A DNA stretch of 64,000 nucleotides, taken from positions 32,792-96,791 of the forward strand of contig NZ_ACLQ01000034.1 in assembly GCF_000174755.1 (NCBI RefSeq). Reading direction: 5' to 3'. The first letter of the stretch is position 1. Each line of letters starts with the position of its first letter. The position numbers were made by a program, and so were the translations under genes. Under the pieces are notes generated by a model that had not been told where the DNA came from, did not search any database, and saw only the letters and a program-made list of their open reading frames with translations. Of this stretch, positions 33,152 through 42,274 are shown in pieces. This stretch comes from Capnocytophaga gingivalis ATCC 33624. Its GTDB lineage: Bacteria; Bacteroidota; Bacteroidia; Flavobacteriales; Flavobacteriaceae.

Positions 33152-34507
33152 ATGCACGCATTCAAACTCACCGAAGAGGTTATCACCCATATCCGAGAGC
33201 TAATAGCCTCTGATCAAAAGCAAGAGCTCAAAGAATATCTTGAGAGTCTTCACTTTGCCGATATTGCCGAAATCACCAGCGAATTAGAGCTGGAAGAAGC
33301 GGCTTACTTGGTGAGTTTGCTCAACCGTGAAAAGGCCTCTGAGACCCTTACAGAGGTAGATGAAGAGGTCTTGGAGCACATTCTCGAAAACCTCTCCAAC
33401 GAGGAGATAGCCCGAGACCTGCAAGAGTTGGATACGGATGATGCAGCCTACCTGATTGCAGAACTTCCTGAGGAGCGACAAACGCAAATTCTCTCTCATA
33501 TAGAAGACAAGGAACACGCACAGGATATCGTAGACCTTCTCCGCTATGATGCTGATACCGCGGGAGGACTTATGGCTAAGGAGCTTGTCAAGGTCAATGA
33601 AAACTGGGGGGTAGATACTTGTGTAGCTGAGATACGCGAACAAGGACAGCATGTCACTCGGGTGCATTCCATCTATGTAGTAGATGACGATGAGGTACTC
33701 AAAGGGCGTCTTTCCCTTAAGGATCTGCTCACGGCTCCTCCTGAGGCACATATACGGGATATCTATATTCCTAAAGTGGATTTTGTTTTTGTCCATGACA
33801 CCCCTGAAGAGGTGGCACATGTCATGCAGAAGTATAACCTAGAAGCTATTCCTGTAGTGGACAAGATGCATCGCCTTGTGGGGCGTATTACCATTGATGA
33901 CATTGTGGATGTCATCAAGGAAGAAGCTGAGCACGACTACCAATTAGCGGCCGGGATCACCGAGGATGTGGAGGCTGACGATACCATCTGGAAACTTACC
34001 CGCGCACGCCTTCCTTGGCTGCTCATCGGAATGGTGGGAGGAATAGGAGCAGCCAGTATCATTAATGGCTTTCAGGAAGGACTCACCTCCTACCCTGTAC
34101 TACTGCTCTTTATCCCACTGATACAATCTACAGCTGGGAATGTAGGGGTACAGTCTTCTGCTATTGTCGTACAAGGCTTAGCCAATAAGAGTATCGATGG
34201 AGCATTATTGGGGCGCTTGTTCAAGGAATTTCTATTGGGGTTGATCAATGGTCTGGCACTGGCATTCTTGGTATTGATTATGAGTCACTTTATCTTTGGT
34301 AGCTCTTACTGGGAATCGGCCACTGTATGTATAGCCTTGGTAACGGTGATTATCAATGCAGCTGTGGTGGGTACTTTTATCCCTATCTTCTTAGACAAAA
34401 GAGGTATAGACCCTGCTGTGGCTACCGGTCCTTTTATCACTACTAGCAATGATATATTAGGAATACTTATTTATTTTATGATTGCCAAAATTATTTTAGG
34501 ATTTTAA
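33152..34507 (+). CDS. mgtE: Magnesium transporter MgtE
   Basis: This 451-residue protein has the MgtE order: an N-terminal superhelical domain (residues 1-130, with LEEAAYLVSLL), two CBS domains (about 135-255, with DTPEEVAHVMQKYNLEAIPV), a connecting helix, and five membrane helices (about 285-451) including STAGNVGVQSSAI and the closing TTSNDILGILIYF. It is a gated Mg2+ channel in the inner membrane; acidic residues in the cytosolic domains sense Mg2+ and close the pore. The next gene starts 11 bases after the stop, so they are probably co-transcribed. Confidence 0.95.
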   Translation: MHAFKLTEEVITHIRELIASDQKQELKEYLESLHFADIAEITSELELEEAAYLVSLLNREKASETLTEVDEEVLEHILENLSNEEIARDLQELDTDDAAYLIAELPEERQTQILSHIEDKEHAQDIVDLLRYDADTAGGLMAKELVKVNENWGVDTCVAEIREQGQHVTRVHSIYVVDDDEVLKGRLSLKDLLTAPPEAHIRDIYIPKVDFVFVHDTPEEVAHVMQKYNLEAIPVVDKMHRLVGRITIDDIVDVIKEEAEHDYQLAAGITEDVEADDTIWKLTRARLPWLLIGMVGGIGAASIINGFQEGLTSYPVLLLFIPLIQSTAGNVGVQSSAIVVQGLANKSIDGALLGRLFKEFLLGLINGLALAFLVLIMSHFIFGSSYWESATVCIALVTVIINAAVVGTFIPIFLDKRGIDPAVATGPFITTSNDILGILIYFMIAKIILGF

Positions 34508-34518
34508 AAATATATACT

Positions 34519-36183
34519 ATGCAAATACAAAGAAGTCGTGCACAGGAGTCTACGGATGCTATAGAAAAACTCTATACCACTATGCGACACCTTTTCAACA
34601 GAGGATTCTATAAGCCAATGGGAGTATCTGGAGAAAGTCTCCGGGAGTCGCTCCTATTGCTACGTCCTGAGATATATGGTACCATTGCCCAACGACAAAC
34701 AGAACTCAATGGGTTGCTCTATGTGCTCGAGCGCTTGCCTATAGGGATAGAACAATGTAGGTTTATCAATATGATCTCCGATGAGGGTTATCGTCAGTCG
34801 CACTTTGAACCCATTATTCCTCCTAAGCGCCGCAGAAACTGTTATCGTATCGATGAGGAGCAGATGAATATAGAAATCACTCGTGGGCGTTCGGATATTT
34901 ATGATATACTCACACACCTAACGTTTCTTTTTATAGAATCTCATAAGATAGCTCATAGTGTTTTGGATGAAGAAAGCGATAAGATTAGTCGCGATTGGGA
35001 GAAAATAGAGCTACTTGCCCAAAAGAAGAAACTCACTCAGGCCGAACGTGAATTGGCACTCATCCATATAGGAAAGGTATTAGGTCGTACTTTTGAGGAA
35101 ATACTCCCTGCGTATCATCAACTTTCTTCGGAGAAGAACCCTGAGCGTTTTATACAAGTCATCTATTGGTTGGGTAAAATTGCTTTGGAAGAAATACTCT
35201 CAGACAATAAGCGGGTGATTACCTTCTCCCCTATCCTAAGAGAGCGCTTGGGACATCATATTTATGGAGAGATATGGGCAAATACCCTCAAGAAAACCCT
35301 CAAAGAATACAACCTCTTAGAGCGTCCCCTACATATCATCAGTGCCAATATGCACAGTGTGATGAATGCGCTTTTTGCTAAAAAAGCTCTCGCTATCAAG
35401 GGTAAAGAAGATTCCCCATGGGATACTTACGCCTCACTAAGCGAAGAGAAGAATCACTCCCAGAGGGAAAAAGTAATGGATTATGCACTACAGCACGGAA
35501 TGATTTTTATCAAAGACAAATCTGGAACCAATATAGATGTACAGATTGTAGATACTGCCCTCATCCCTGAAAATGATTTCTTTAAGAAAACAAGCTCTGA
35601 TAAAGCACCTGTACTCTTGGTGATGGATTATGCCTTCGGAGAACAAGCCTATGAAACAATAGATGAGCTGTTAAAGCCTTATAAAACAGAGGGAAAGAGC
35701 CATTTTCTTAATGTAGTTTCTGTATCTATCATGGGGAAAGCAGGGATCTTAGAAGGAGAAAAGGGAGATATCATGATTCCTACAGCACATATATTTGAAG
35801 GAACTGCTGATAACTATCCGTTTGAGAATGAATTGTCTACATCTGATTTTGAGGGGAATAGCCTTAGAGTATTCGAAGGGACTATGGTAACAGTCTTAGG
35901 AACATCCTTGCAGAACAAGGATGTACTTACCTACTTTCATAAATCCACTTGGAATGTTATAGGCTTGGAGATGGAGGGAGCACACTATCAGAAAGCCATA
36001 CAATCGGCCTCCAAAATTCGTAAGAGTATCCGCCGAGATGTAAAGGTACGCTATGCCTACTACGCCTCCGATAACCCCTTGGAGACAGGAAGTACTTTAG
36101 CCTCAGGAGGGTTAGGACTTATTGGAGTAAAACCTACTTACCTGATTACTTATAGAATATTAGAACAAATAGGGAGGGAGTAA
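34519..36183 (+). CDS. Large protein with a nucleoside-phosphorylase-like C-terminal half
   Basis: This 554-residue soluble protein is mostly helical for its first 250 residues, with LLLLRPEIYGTIAQRQTEL and IYWLGKIALEEIL. From about residue 370 it shows a phosphorylase-like order: VLLVMDYAFGEQAYE, MGKAGILEGEKGDIMIPTAHIFEGT, TMVTVLGTSLQN and IGLEMEGAHY. The MEGAHY region matches where purine nucleoside phosphorylase and AMP nucleosidase bind ribose. I recall Flavobacteriia proteins of this type named DUF6909. It likely follows mgtE in the same transcript. The substrate is unknown, and the resemblance is by motif only. Confidence 0.7.
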   Translation: MQIQRSRAQESTDAIEKLYTTMRHLFNRGFYKPMGVSGESLRESLLLLRPEIYGTIAQRQTELNGLLYVLERLPIGIEQCRFINMISDEGYRQSHFEPIIPPKRRRNCYRIDEEQMNIEITRGRSDIYDILTHLTFLFIESHKIAHSVLDEESDKISRDWEKIELLAQKKKLTQAERELALIHIGKVLGRTFEEILPAYHQLSSEKNPERFIQVIYWLGKIALEEILSDNKRVITFSPILRERLGHHIYGEIWANTLKKTLKEYNLLERPLHIISANMHSVMNALFAKKALAIKGKEDSPWDTYASLSEEKNHSQREKVMDYALQHGMIFIKDKSGTNIDVQIVDTALIPENDFFKKTSSDKAPVLLVMDYAFGEQAYETIDELLKPYKTEGKSHFLNVVSVSIMGKAGILEGEKGDIMIPTAHIFEGTADNYPFENELSTSDFEGNSLRVFEGTMVTVLGTSLQNKDVLTYFHKSTWNVIGLEMEGAHYQKAIQSASKIRKSIRRDVKVRYAYYASDNPLETGSTLASGGLGLIGVKPTYLITYRILEQIGRE

Positions 36184-36194
36184 TCACTTCTTCC

Positions 36195-36354
36195 CTATCT
36201 TTTTATCTTGATATAATAATTGGATTTATCGTTTTTATTTACTTGAAAATGAGTAGGTAAGGATTTGAAAATCTTTATATAATTACTATGTCCATAGTCT
36301 TTAGGGGAAAATCTCGGAGCTAATCTTCTCAGTTCGTTGACTACCTTGCTAAGT
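36195..36354 (-). pseudogene. Detached LOTUS (OST-HTH) C-terminal part of the NYN gene
   Basis: Just after the stop of the NYN gene, another frame reads on as a good domain, with ELRRLAPRFSPKDYGHS, NYIKIFKSLP and FQVNKNDKSNYYIKIKR, and stops at 36195-36197. This is a LOTUS/OST-HTH pattern, the usual C-terminal partner of NYN domains. If the run of five G at 36355-36359 had four, the two frames would join as DGTAPLSKVV and give about 262 residues. Confidence 0.75.
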
Positions 36355-36984
36355 GGGGGCAGTTCCATCGGCTTCTGCCATATTGGTCACTGCTTCTTTT
36401 AACAGTATGAGTTTTGCGTCGGTCTTATTAGCAGGCTTTCCTGCTGGTGGAGTTGTGGTTGTTTTATGGGGAGTTATCACTATTATCTTGGGCTCTTTTG
36501 CTACGATAGTAGAAGAGGCAGGGAGCTCAGCAACAATAGGAGTAGTGTAGTCGTAATCATCTGTATATTTGAACTTGTGACAAGCTTTGACAAAGGCAGG
36601 AGGTGTTTGCCTCTTACCTATACCCAAGACAAACTTGTTGTTTTCTTTGAGTTTTACTACCAATTCTGTAAAGTCACTATCACTGGAGAGAATACAGAAA
36701 CCGCTAATATATGGATAGTTATAGAGTATCTCCATAGCACTGATTACCAAGGATATATCGGTACTATTTTTTCCTTTACTATGAGCAAAACTCTGTAAGG
36801 GTTTGATAGCGAAGGAGGCCATATATTGTTTCCAAGAGCTTAGTTGGGGAGTTGTCCAGTCTCCAAAAGCCCATTTGAGAATAGGATCTCCATAGAGCTT
36901 TACCTCTTCTATGGATTCAGAAAGGTATTCCGCTTGGGCATTGTCTGCATCTATTAGGACGGCTATTTTTTTAATCTCTTCCAT
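36349..36984 (-). CDS. NYN-domain (PIN-like) ribonuclease, frameshifted before its LOTUS domain
   Basis: This 211-residue frame holds a NYN/LabA-like PIN domain with acidic catalytic residues: D12/D14 in AVLIDADNAQ, D76 in GKNSTDISLV, and D102/D104 in SSDSDFTEL. A Pro-Thr-rich linker follows (about 145-190), and the frame stops at TAPT. The expected C-terminal LOTUS domain lies immediately downstream in another frame (36195-36354), so a single-base change in the G run at 36355-36359 cuts the protein short. Relatives process or degrade RNA. The gene begins three bases after the stop of the 379-codon unknown gene, in the leftward patch. Confidence 0.85.
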   Translation of the reverse strand: MEEIKKIAVLIDADNAQAEYLSESIEEVKLYGDPILKWAFGDWTTPQLSSWKQYMASFAIKPLQSFAHSKGKNSTDISLVISAMEILYNYPYISGFCILSSDSDFTELVVKLKENNKFVLGIGKRQTPPAFVKACHKFKYTDDYDYTTPIVAELPASSTIVAKEPKIIVITPHKTTTTPPAGKPANKTDAKLILLKEAVTNMAEADGTAPT

Positions 36985-36987
36985 AGT

Positions 36988-38100
36988 TTATGGATTGGTT
37001 GTGTTGAGTACTTCTTGGATAAAGTTCAATACAAACTCGCTGTTTTTCAGTTCGTAACTGAGACTTATAGGGGTAATGTTTTTGATAAGCAGTTTGCCAT
37101 TTTGGTCGCGGGTATATCGTTTTTCTGTAGAGGTAAGGGTTATTTTGTCTTTTTGCATATTGATGTTTTGTAACTCATAAAGTTGCCACTCTCTACGATG
37201 GTCGGCAAAGAAAACTTTTTCATCTATGATTTTGGTGTTGGCAATCATATGTTTGCCTTGTAGTTCTCCTTCTTCATTGATGCCCATAGGAAAGACATCA
37301 AATCCTCCGTTTTCTTGAAAAATATCAATCGCTTCTCCGTTCTCATCGTATAGTACAGGACGTAGTTCTTTGAGCTGTCCATTTTCAGTAACCAATGTAA
37401 TACTACTCCAGTGCTTTTCACGTTTAGTTAAGAGTACTTGCCCAGTATGCAAATCATAAATAGCTTTAATCCACACCTTATCCGATGGATATTGTGCCAA
37501 GAAGCAGAAGTGTTGAAGTTTATCCCTTGAAAGTACTTCAAAAGATAGTTCACTATAGTCAGGTTTTACTTGTACATTGTAAAGAGGTAGAGGAAAAGGG
37601 TCGCCATAAGGGTTCTCATCATAATAGAATTGATGTGTATCAGGATCATAATCCAAACATGCAAAGTTTTCCTCTTCCATACCTCCTAATACTACTGAAA
37701 ACCAATCAAAATCACCTATTTCCACCCAGCAATAGTACAAATCTATTACTGTAGGGATAGGCTTAAAGCCATACTCCAAGGCTGCTTCACGAATAAAGTC
37801 AGTAAGCTCTTTGGTATAGCCAAGATACAAAAATCCCCAAAGGAATTCAGGCATTTCTTCTTCCTCAGGGTTATTAAAAGTAGAGAGCTGCTCGCAGAGG
37901 GTTTGTATAGCTTCTGCGAGGTAAGTCTGTTTGTCTGTGGCTTGATTAGATTTTTCTAATTTAGCCAAGAAATCCTCCAAATGAGCGTTACAGTCGGTGA
38001 TGTTTTCTTCAGTATAGTAACGGTCTTCCTCTGTAGTTGCCAAGAGTTCCGCACGCATTTGCGTGATGATTTGGTCTTTTTGAGTAATAAATTTAGTCAT
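36988..38100 (-). CDS. Uncharacterised protein of the NYN/PLD patch
   Basis: The ATG at 38100 gives 370 residues; the frame runs further to 38127 but that start would overlap the PLD gene. I do not recognise it. It has a charged helical start, a Pro- and aromatic-rich middle (DENPYGDPFPLPLY), and a beta-like second half with LKNSEFVLNFI at the end. No signal peptide or membrane segment is seen. It lies five bases after the PLD-like gene and three bases before the NYN gene, so all three are probably one transcript. Confidence 0.7.
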   Translation of the reverse strand: MTKFITQKDQIITQMRAELLATTEEDRYYTEENITDCNAHLEDFLAKLEKSNQATDKQTYLAEAIQTLCEQLSTFNNPEEEEMPEFLWGFLYLGYTKELTDFIREAALEYGFKPIPTVIDLYYCWVEIGDFDWFSVVLGGMEEENFACLDYDPDTHQFYYDENPYGDPFPLPLYNVQVKPDYSELSFEVLSRDKLQHFCFLAQYPSDKVWIKAIYDLHTGQVLLTKREKHWSSITLVTENGQLKELRPVLYDENGEAIDIFQENGGFDVFPMGINEEGELQGKHMIANTKIIDEKVFFADHRREWQLYELQNINMQKDKITLTSTEKRYTRDQNGKLLIKNITPISLSYELKNSEFVLNFIQEVLNTTNP

Positions 38101-38105
38101 TTGTT

Positions 38106-39041
38106 TTATGATTGTTTGGCATAGCAACTATAACACAAAGGCGTTGCTACGGTTACTTTTTTCTCTTCACCACAACAATGGCAGTATTTTTCTTCATAAA
38201 AACGATTGCCATACTTCGCCCATATAGGGTAGCAACTTTCACACAAAGGCATCAATGGGTTAAATGGTATTTCGGTATTACAACGTATGCAGTGTCCTTT
38301 CTTTTCTTGTTGGGTAGCTTGTGCAATAGGTTGTACTGTTTCTTGTGTTGTAACTTGTGGAGCCTCCTCTTCTACTACCTTTTCAGGTGCAGGCTCTCGT
38401 TCTGTACGTTGTCTGTTTTCCGCATTTACATAGTTTTCGGGCACAAAAGAAGAGTAACGGATAGGCTTTACCTCTTTGTTGGAGAGTATATCGTCTACCA
38501 AATCCAAATGTATGGTAGAGCCTACATAGTCTTTTGCCAACCCTAAAAACTTCTTGTTGTAGTTAGGGCGTTTGGCAAAGATAGTGTAACCGCTGTCGAG
38601 CACACTCATAATGGTATTTTTGGAAGTCTCGAAGAAGTTGTTTTTGTTCACAAGGTCGGTAAGGGCTTTTTCGGCGAGTACGCCAAACTCTACATTGTTT
38701 ACCAAGGAATAGTCCATGAGGTTCATCGAGGTAATGACCGATTGTTTTTCGTTAGCATAATACTTGCCGTGCAATTCGGGGATGTAAACAATAGTAATAT
38801 TTGGGAAATTCAAGAAGTATTCTATTTCCTCCCTTTTGAAACTGCGCTCTTTGTTGCGCTCGTTTTTACCAAACCCAATGAGAATATGCAGTTTGGAGTT
38901 ATGGAGGTGTTGCTTAAAGATATTGTCTTTGAGGTAATCACCCAGCTGAATATAAGGCGAAATGATGATAAGTTCCTTTTCTGCCTTAAAAAGAGTATCG
39001 TAAATAGTATCCGATAGCGGTTTTCCTGTTAAAAAGTCCAT
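38106..39041 (-). CDS. Phospholipase-D-like protein with C-terminal zinc ribbons
   Basis: The 311-residue protein starts with a single PLD-like domain. The HxK part is H91-x-K93 in ELHGKYYANEKQ, and S105/N107 in SVITSMNL complete the motif. From about residue 195 there is a Glu-Gln-Thr-rich linker, then two Cys-rich ribbons (CIRCNTEI...CESC and CHCCGEEK...CYSC). Single-domain PLD proteins often act as dimers, as nucleases or lipid hydrolases. A paralogue without the ribbons lies at 39633-40247. It is the first gene of the group with 36988-38100 and the NYN gene. Confidence 0.85.
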   Translation of the reverse strand: MDFLTGKPLSDTIYDTLFKAEKELIIISPYIQLGDYLKDNIFKQHLHNSKLHILIGFGKNERNKERSFKREEIEYFLNFPNITIVYIPELHGKYYANEKQSVITSMNLMDYSLVNNVEFGVLAEKALTDLVNKNNFFETSKNTIMSVLDSGYTIFAKRPNYNKKFLGLAKDYVGSTIHLDLVDDILSNKEVKPIRYSSFVPENYVNAENRQRTEREPAPEKVVEEEAPQVTTQETVQPIAQATQQEKKGHCIRCNTEIPFNPLMPLCESCYPIWAKYGNRFYEEKYCHCCGEEKKVTVATPLCYSCYAKQS

Positions 39042-39066
39042 AAGTATAGTTTTGAGTTTTGAGTTC

Positions 39067-39456
39067 TTAGTATTGAGTTTCTATAGGGAGGGTATCATAT
39101 CCCAATGATTGTAAAAAGAGCAATCCATTGAGGGGAGTTATTTTTTGAGAGCCTGTCCAACCTTTTGTTTTTGCCCAATCGATGAGTTTAGGGATATATT
39201 TAGGTTCATTGAGATTGATTGTATCCTCGGTTTGTGTAATTTTGTTGAGCAATTTGATATTTCCATTAAGGGGTTGCCCCATAAAATCATCTTCGATTGT
39301 AATAAAATCAACACATAAGGGGGTATTCTTCTCGCCATTTAAGAAAATACGTACTGAAAGCAGCGAGTTATGATCCCCTTTCCTATTATAAACAGTATCT
39401 ACCCGATACAAATATTCCTTATCTTTATGTACTAACTTTCGGAGTTTTTGTTTCAT
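39067..39456 (-). CDS. Uncharacterised small protein between the two PLD-like genes
   Basis: This 129-residue protein is charged and mostly beta-like at the start (KEYLYRVDTVYNRKGD), with FLNGEKNTPLCVDFI and a C-terminal SLGYDTLPIETQY. I do not recognise it. It has no signal peptide or membrane segment. It lies between the PLD-like copies, with 25 bases to the first and about 175 bases to the second, so it could be an inserted or duplicated neighbour gene. The sequence shows no obvious relation to either PLD protein. Confidence 0.65.
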   Translation of the reverse strand: MKQKLRKLVHKDKEYLYRVDTVYNRKGDHNSLLSVRIFLNGEKNTPLCVDFITIEDDFMGQPLNGNIKLLNKITQTEDTINLNEPKYIPKLIDWAKTKGWTGSQKITPLNGLLFLQSLGYDTLPIETQY

Positions 39457-39632
39457 ATCTTTTACTTTTTAGTCAGTTAGAACTTTAAAACCACCTGCAC
39501 TACTGCCATAAAACAAAGAATTATTAATTTGAGAAAAGTCAGTTCCCACAAGTAAAAAGAAAAGTAATATATTTTCTTGTTTTCATAGGGGCAAAAGGTA
39601 GGTTGTTTTTATAGATAGCTAAACATAAAATA

Positions 39633-40247
39633 TTATTTCTCAAATTGTGATATCAAAAAAGAATATCTTACATGTTCGATACTTCTATTGGCCATTACAT
39701 CATCTAATAAATTAAGATATACAGCATCACCAGTATACTTTTTGCCAAATCCTAAAAAATTTGTTCCATAGTAAGGTCGTTTTACAAAAACAGTGTAACC
39801 ACTATCAATTATATCCATAATTGTGTTCTTAGACGTTTCATAAAAGTTGTTTTTACCAAAAAAGTTAGAATTTCTAAGAGTAAATACCCCTAATTCAATA
39901 CTATTAGTCAAAGGAAATCCAGATAACCCCATTGAAGTAATAACAGATTGGCGTTCATTAGCGTAATACTTAGCGTTGAGTTGGGGGATATATATCAAAG
40001 TAAGATTAGGGAAATTTAAAAAATACTCTAACCCACTCCCTCTAAAACCAAATATATTATCATCCTTATAGCTTTTAAAACCTATAATAATATGTAGTTT
40101 AGGATTGTTTAAGTGTAGTTTAAATATACTCTCTCTCAGATAACTATCTATCTGAATATTGGGGGAAATGATAATGAGTTCTTTTTTTGCCCTAGAAAGA
40201 GTATCATAAATAGTATCCGATAATAATTTTCCTGTCAAAAAGTCCAT
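39633..40247 (-). CDS. Degenerate phospholipase-D-like paralogue
   Basis: This 204-residue protein matches the first 200 residues of the PLD-like protein at 38106-39041: both begin MDFLTGK, and TIYDTL, ELIIISP, YFLNFPN and KYYANExQSVITSM are shared. It has no Cys-rich end. The HxK motif reads N91-A-K93 (QLNAKYYANERQ), and the following TSMN reads TSMG, so both key catalytic positions are lost. It is therefore probably inactive, perhaps a subunit or regulator of the intact copy, or an early pseudogene with an intact frame. Confidence 0.8.
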   Translation of the reverse strand: MDFLTGKLLSDTIYDTLSRAKKELIIISPNIQIDSYLRESIFKLHLNNPKLHIIIGFKSYKDDNIFGFRGSGLEYFLNFPNLTLIYIPQLNAKYYANERQSVITSMGLSGFPLTNSIELGVFTLRNSNFFGKNNFYETSKNTIMDIIDSGYTVFVKRPYYGTNFLGFGKKYTGDAVYLNLLDDVMANRSIEHVRYSFLISQFEK

Positions 40248-40392
40248 AATTATATTATTTTTTTTGAAGAAAATAAGTTACATTAGAAATCTATATTTCT
40301 ATTAAATATTATGTTCTTTTCTAATGATTTTCTTCTTGATAAATATAAGGTTTTAATTCATAAGTTTTATCAGAATGGCCGTGCGGCTCGCA

Positions 40393-42189
40393 CTAATCAT
40401 TCAACTTCAATACCGCCATAAACGCACTTTGTGGTATCTCTACGTTACCCACTTGGCGCATACGTTTCTTACCTGCTTTCTGTTTCTCTAATAGCTTGCG
40501 CTTACGGGAAATATCCCCCCCATAACATTTGGCGGTAACGTCCTTACGCAAGGCTTTGATAGTCTCACGGGAGATGATCTTAGCCCCAATAGCGGCTTGG
40601 ATAGGAATGTCAAACTGCTGACGTGGGATCAGCTCACGGAGTTTCTCGCACATCTTCTTGCCTATATTATAAGCGTTATCAGCGTGGATAAGGGCAGAGA
40701 GCGCATCTACCGATTGGGAGTTGATCAGAATATCCACTTTTACCAGATTAGAAGCACGCATGCCTATAGGCGAATAGTCAAAGGAGGCATACCCCTTGCT
40801 GACAGTCTTCAAGCGGTCGTAGAAGTCGAATACGATTTCGGCAAGAGGCATATCAAAGTTCAGCTCTACACGCTCAGGGGTCAGGTAGTGCTGGTTGGTG
40901 ATAATCCCGCGCTTTTCTATACAGAGCGACATCACTTGACCCACAAAATCGGCTTTGGTGATGATACTTGCCTTGATATAGGGTTCCTCTACTCGGTCTA
41001 TTTTAGAAGGATCAGGTAGATCAGAAGGGTTATTGACGATGATCGGTTTTTCAGGTTCTTTCTTCGTAAAGGCATGGTAACTTACGTTGGGTACGGTGGT
41101 AATTACGGTCATACCAAACTCGCGTTCCAGGCGCTCTTGTACGATTTCTAAGTGGAGCATACCCAAGAAACCGCAACGGAAACCAAAGCCCAAAGCAGCT
41201 GAACTCTCAGGAGTAAAGACAAGCGAAGCATCATTCAGTTGGAGCTTTTCCATGGAAGCGCGCAGCTCTTCATAATCTTCCGTATCTACGGGGTAGATAC
41301 CAGCAAAAACCATCGGTTTTACGTTCTCAAAGCCGTCAATAGCTTCAGTACACCCATCTACAGCCGAGGTAATGGTATCCCCTACTTTTACCTCGCGTGC
41401 ATCCTTGATACCTGTGATAAGGTAACCCACATCGCCTGTGGAGATCACGGGCTTGGGGACTTGGTTGAGCTTGAGGGTACCCACCTCGTCGGCATCATAG
41501 GTTTTGCCATTGGACATGAACTTGATTTTCTGTCCTTTGCGTATCTCTCCATTCATCACACGGAAGTAGGTTTCCACCCCGCGGAAAGAGTTGTACACCG
41601 AGTCGAAAATTAAGGCTTGTAGGGGAGCCTTAGGGTCGCCAGTAGGCGCAGGAATACGCTCAATAATCGCTTCCAAAATAGCCTCCACGCCCAAGCCGGT
41701 CTTTCCACTGGCTGGGATAATCTCATCGGGCGAACAACCGAGAAGGTCTACTATGTCGTCTTTCACCTCTTCGGGGTTGGCGCTCGGCAGGTCTATTTTG
41801 TTGAGTACAGGTATAATTTCGAGATTATTTTCCAGTGCCAAGTAGAGATTAGAAATCGTCTGTGCCTGAATGCTTTGCGCAGCATCTACGATCAGGAGTG
41901 CCCCCTCACAAGCAGCGATGGAGCGAGATACCTCATAAGAGAAATCCACGTGACCTGGGGTATCAATAAGGTTAAGGATATATTTTTCGCCTTTGTACAT
42001 ATATTCCATTTGGATAGCGTGACTCTTGATGGTAATCCCACGCTCACGCTCCAAGTCCATATTGTCTAAAAGTTGGTCTTGTTTTTCGCGTTCGGAAACG
42101 GTTTGGGTAAAGTCGAGCAAACGGTCGGCTAAAGTACTCTTGCCGTGGTCGATATGTGCAATAATGCAGAAATTACGTATATTTTTCAT
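40393..42189 (-). CDS. lepA: Elongation factor 4 (LepA)
   Basis: This 598-residue translational GTPase has the G1 loop [15 protein letters not shown], the switch region [20 protein letters not shown], and the NKID specificity motif in [12 protein letters not shown]-4-specific C-terminal blocks follow: [13 protein letters not shown], and the closing [28 protein letters not shown] (written as shorter blocks [15 protein letters not shown] and [10 protein letters not shown]). It back-translocates stalled ribosomes. Length is normal. A TATCTTTG-type -7 element lies on the minus strand at 42252-42245. The gene is separate from the neighbouring ATPase gene. Confidence 0.97.
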   Translation of the reverse strand: MKNIRNFCIIAHIDHGKSTLADRLLDFTQTVSEREKQDQLLDNMDLERERGITIKSHAIQMEYMYKGEKYILNLIDTPGHVDFSYEVSRSIAACEGALLIVDAAQSIQAQTISNLYLALENNLEIIPVLNKIDLPSANPEEVKDDIVDLLGCSPDEIIPASGKTGLGVEAILEAIIERIPAPTGDPKAPLQALIFDSVYNSFRGVETYFRVMNGEIRKGQKIKFMSNGKTYDADEVGTLKLNQVPKPVISTGDVGYLITGIKDAREVKVGDTITSAVDGCTEAIDGFENVKPMVFAGIYPVDTEDYEELRASMEKLQLNDASLVFTPESSAALGFGFRCGFLGMLHLEIVQERLEREFGMTVITTVPNVSYHAFTKKEPEKPIIVNNPSDLPDPSKIDRVEEPYIKASIITKADFVGQVMSLCIEKRGIITNQHYLTPERVELNFDMPLAEIVFDFYDRLKTVSKGYASFDYSPIGMRASNLVKVDILINSQSVDALSALIHADNAYNIGKKMCEKLRELIPRQQFDIPIQAAIGAKIISRETIKALRKDVTAKCYGGDISRKRKLLEKQKAGKKRMRQVGNVEIPQSAFMAVLKLND

Positions 42190-42274
42190 TCGTTCTTTTT
42201 ACTTGTTAGTCATTAGTAGTTTGTACAGACTACTGATTAAGGGGCAAAGATACATATTTTTTTGGATTTTTCCA

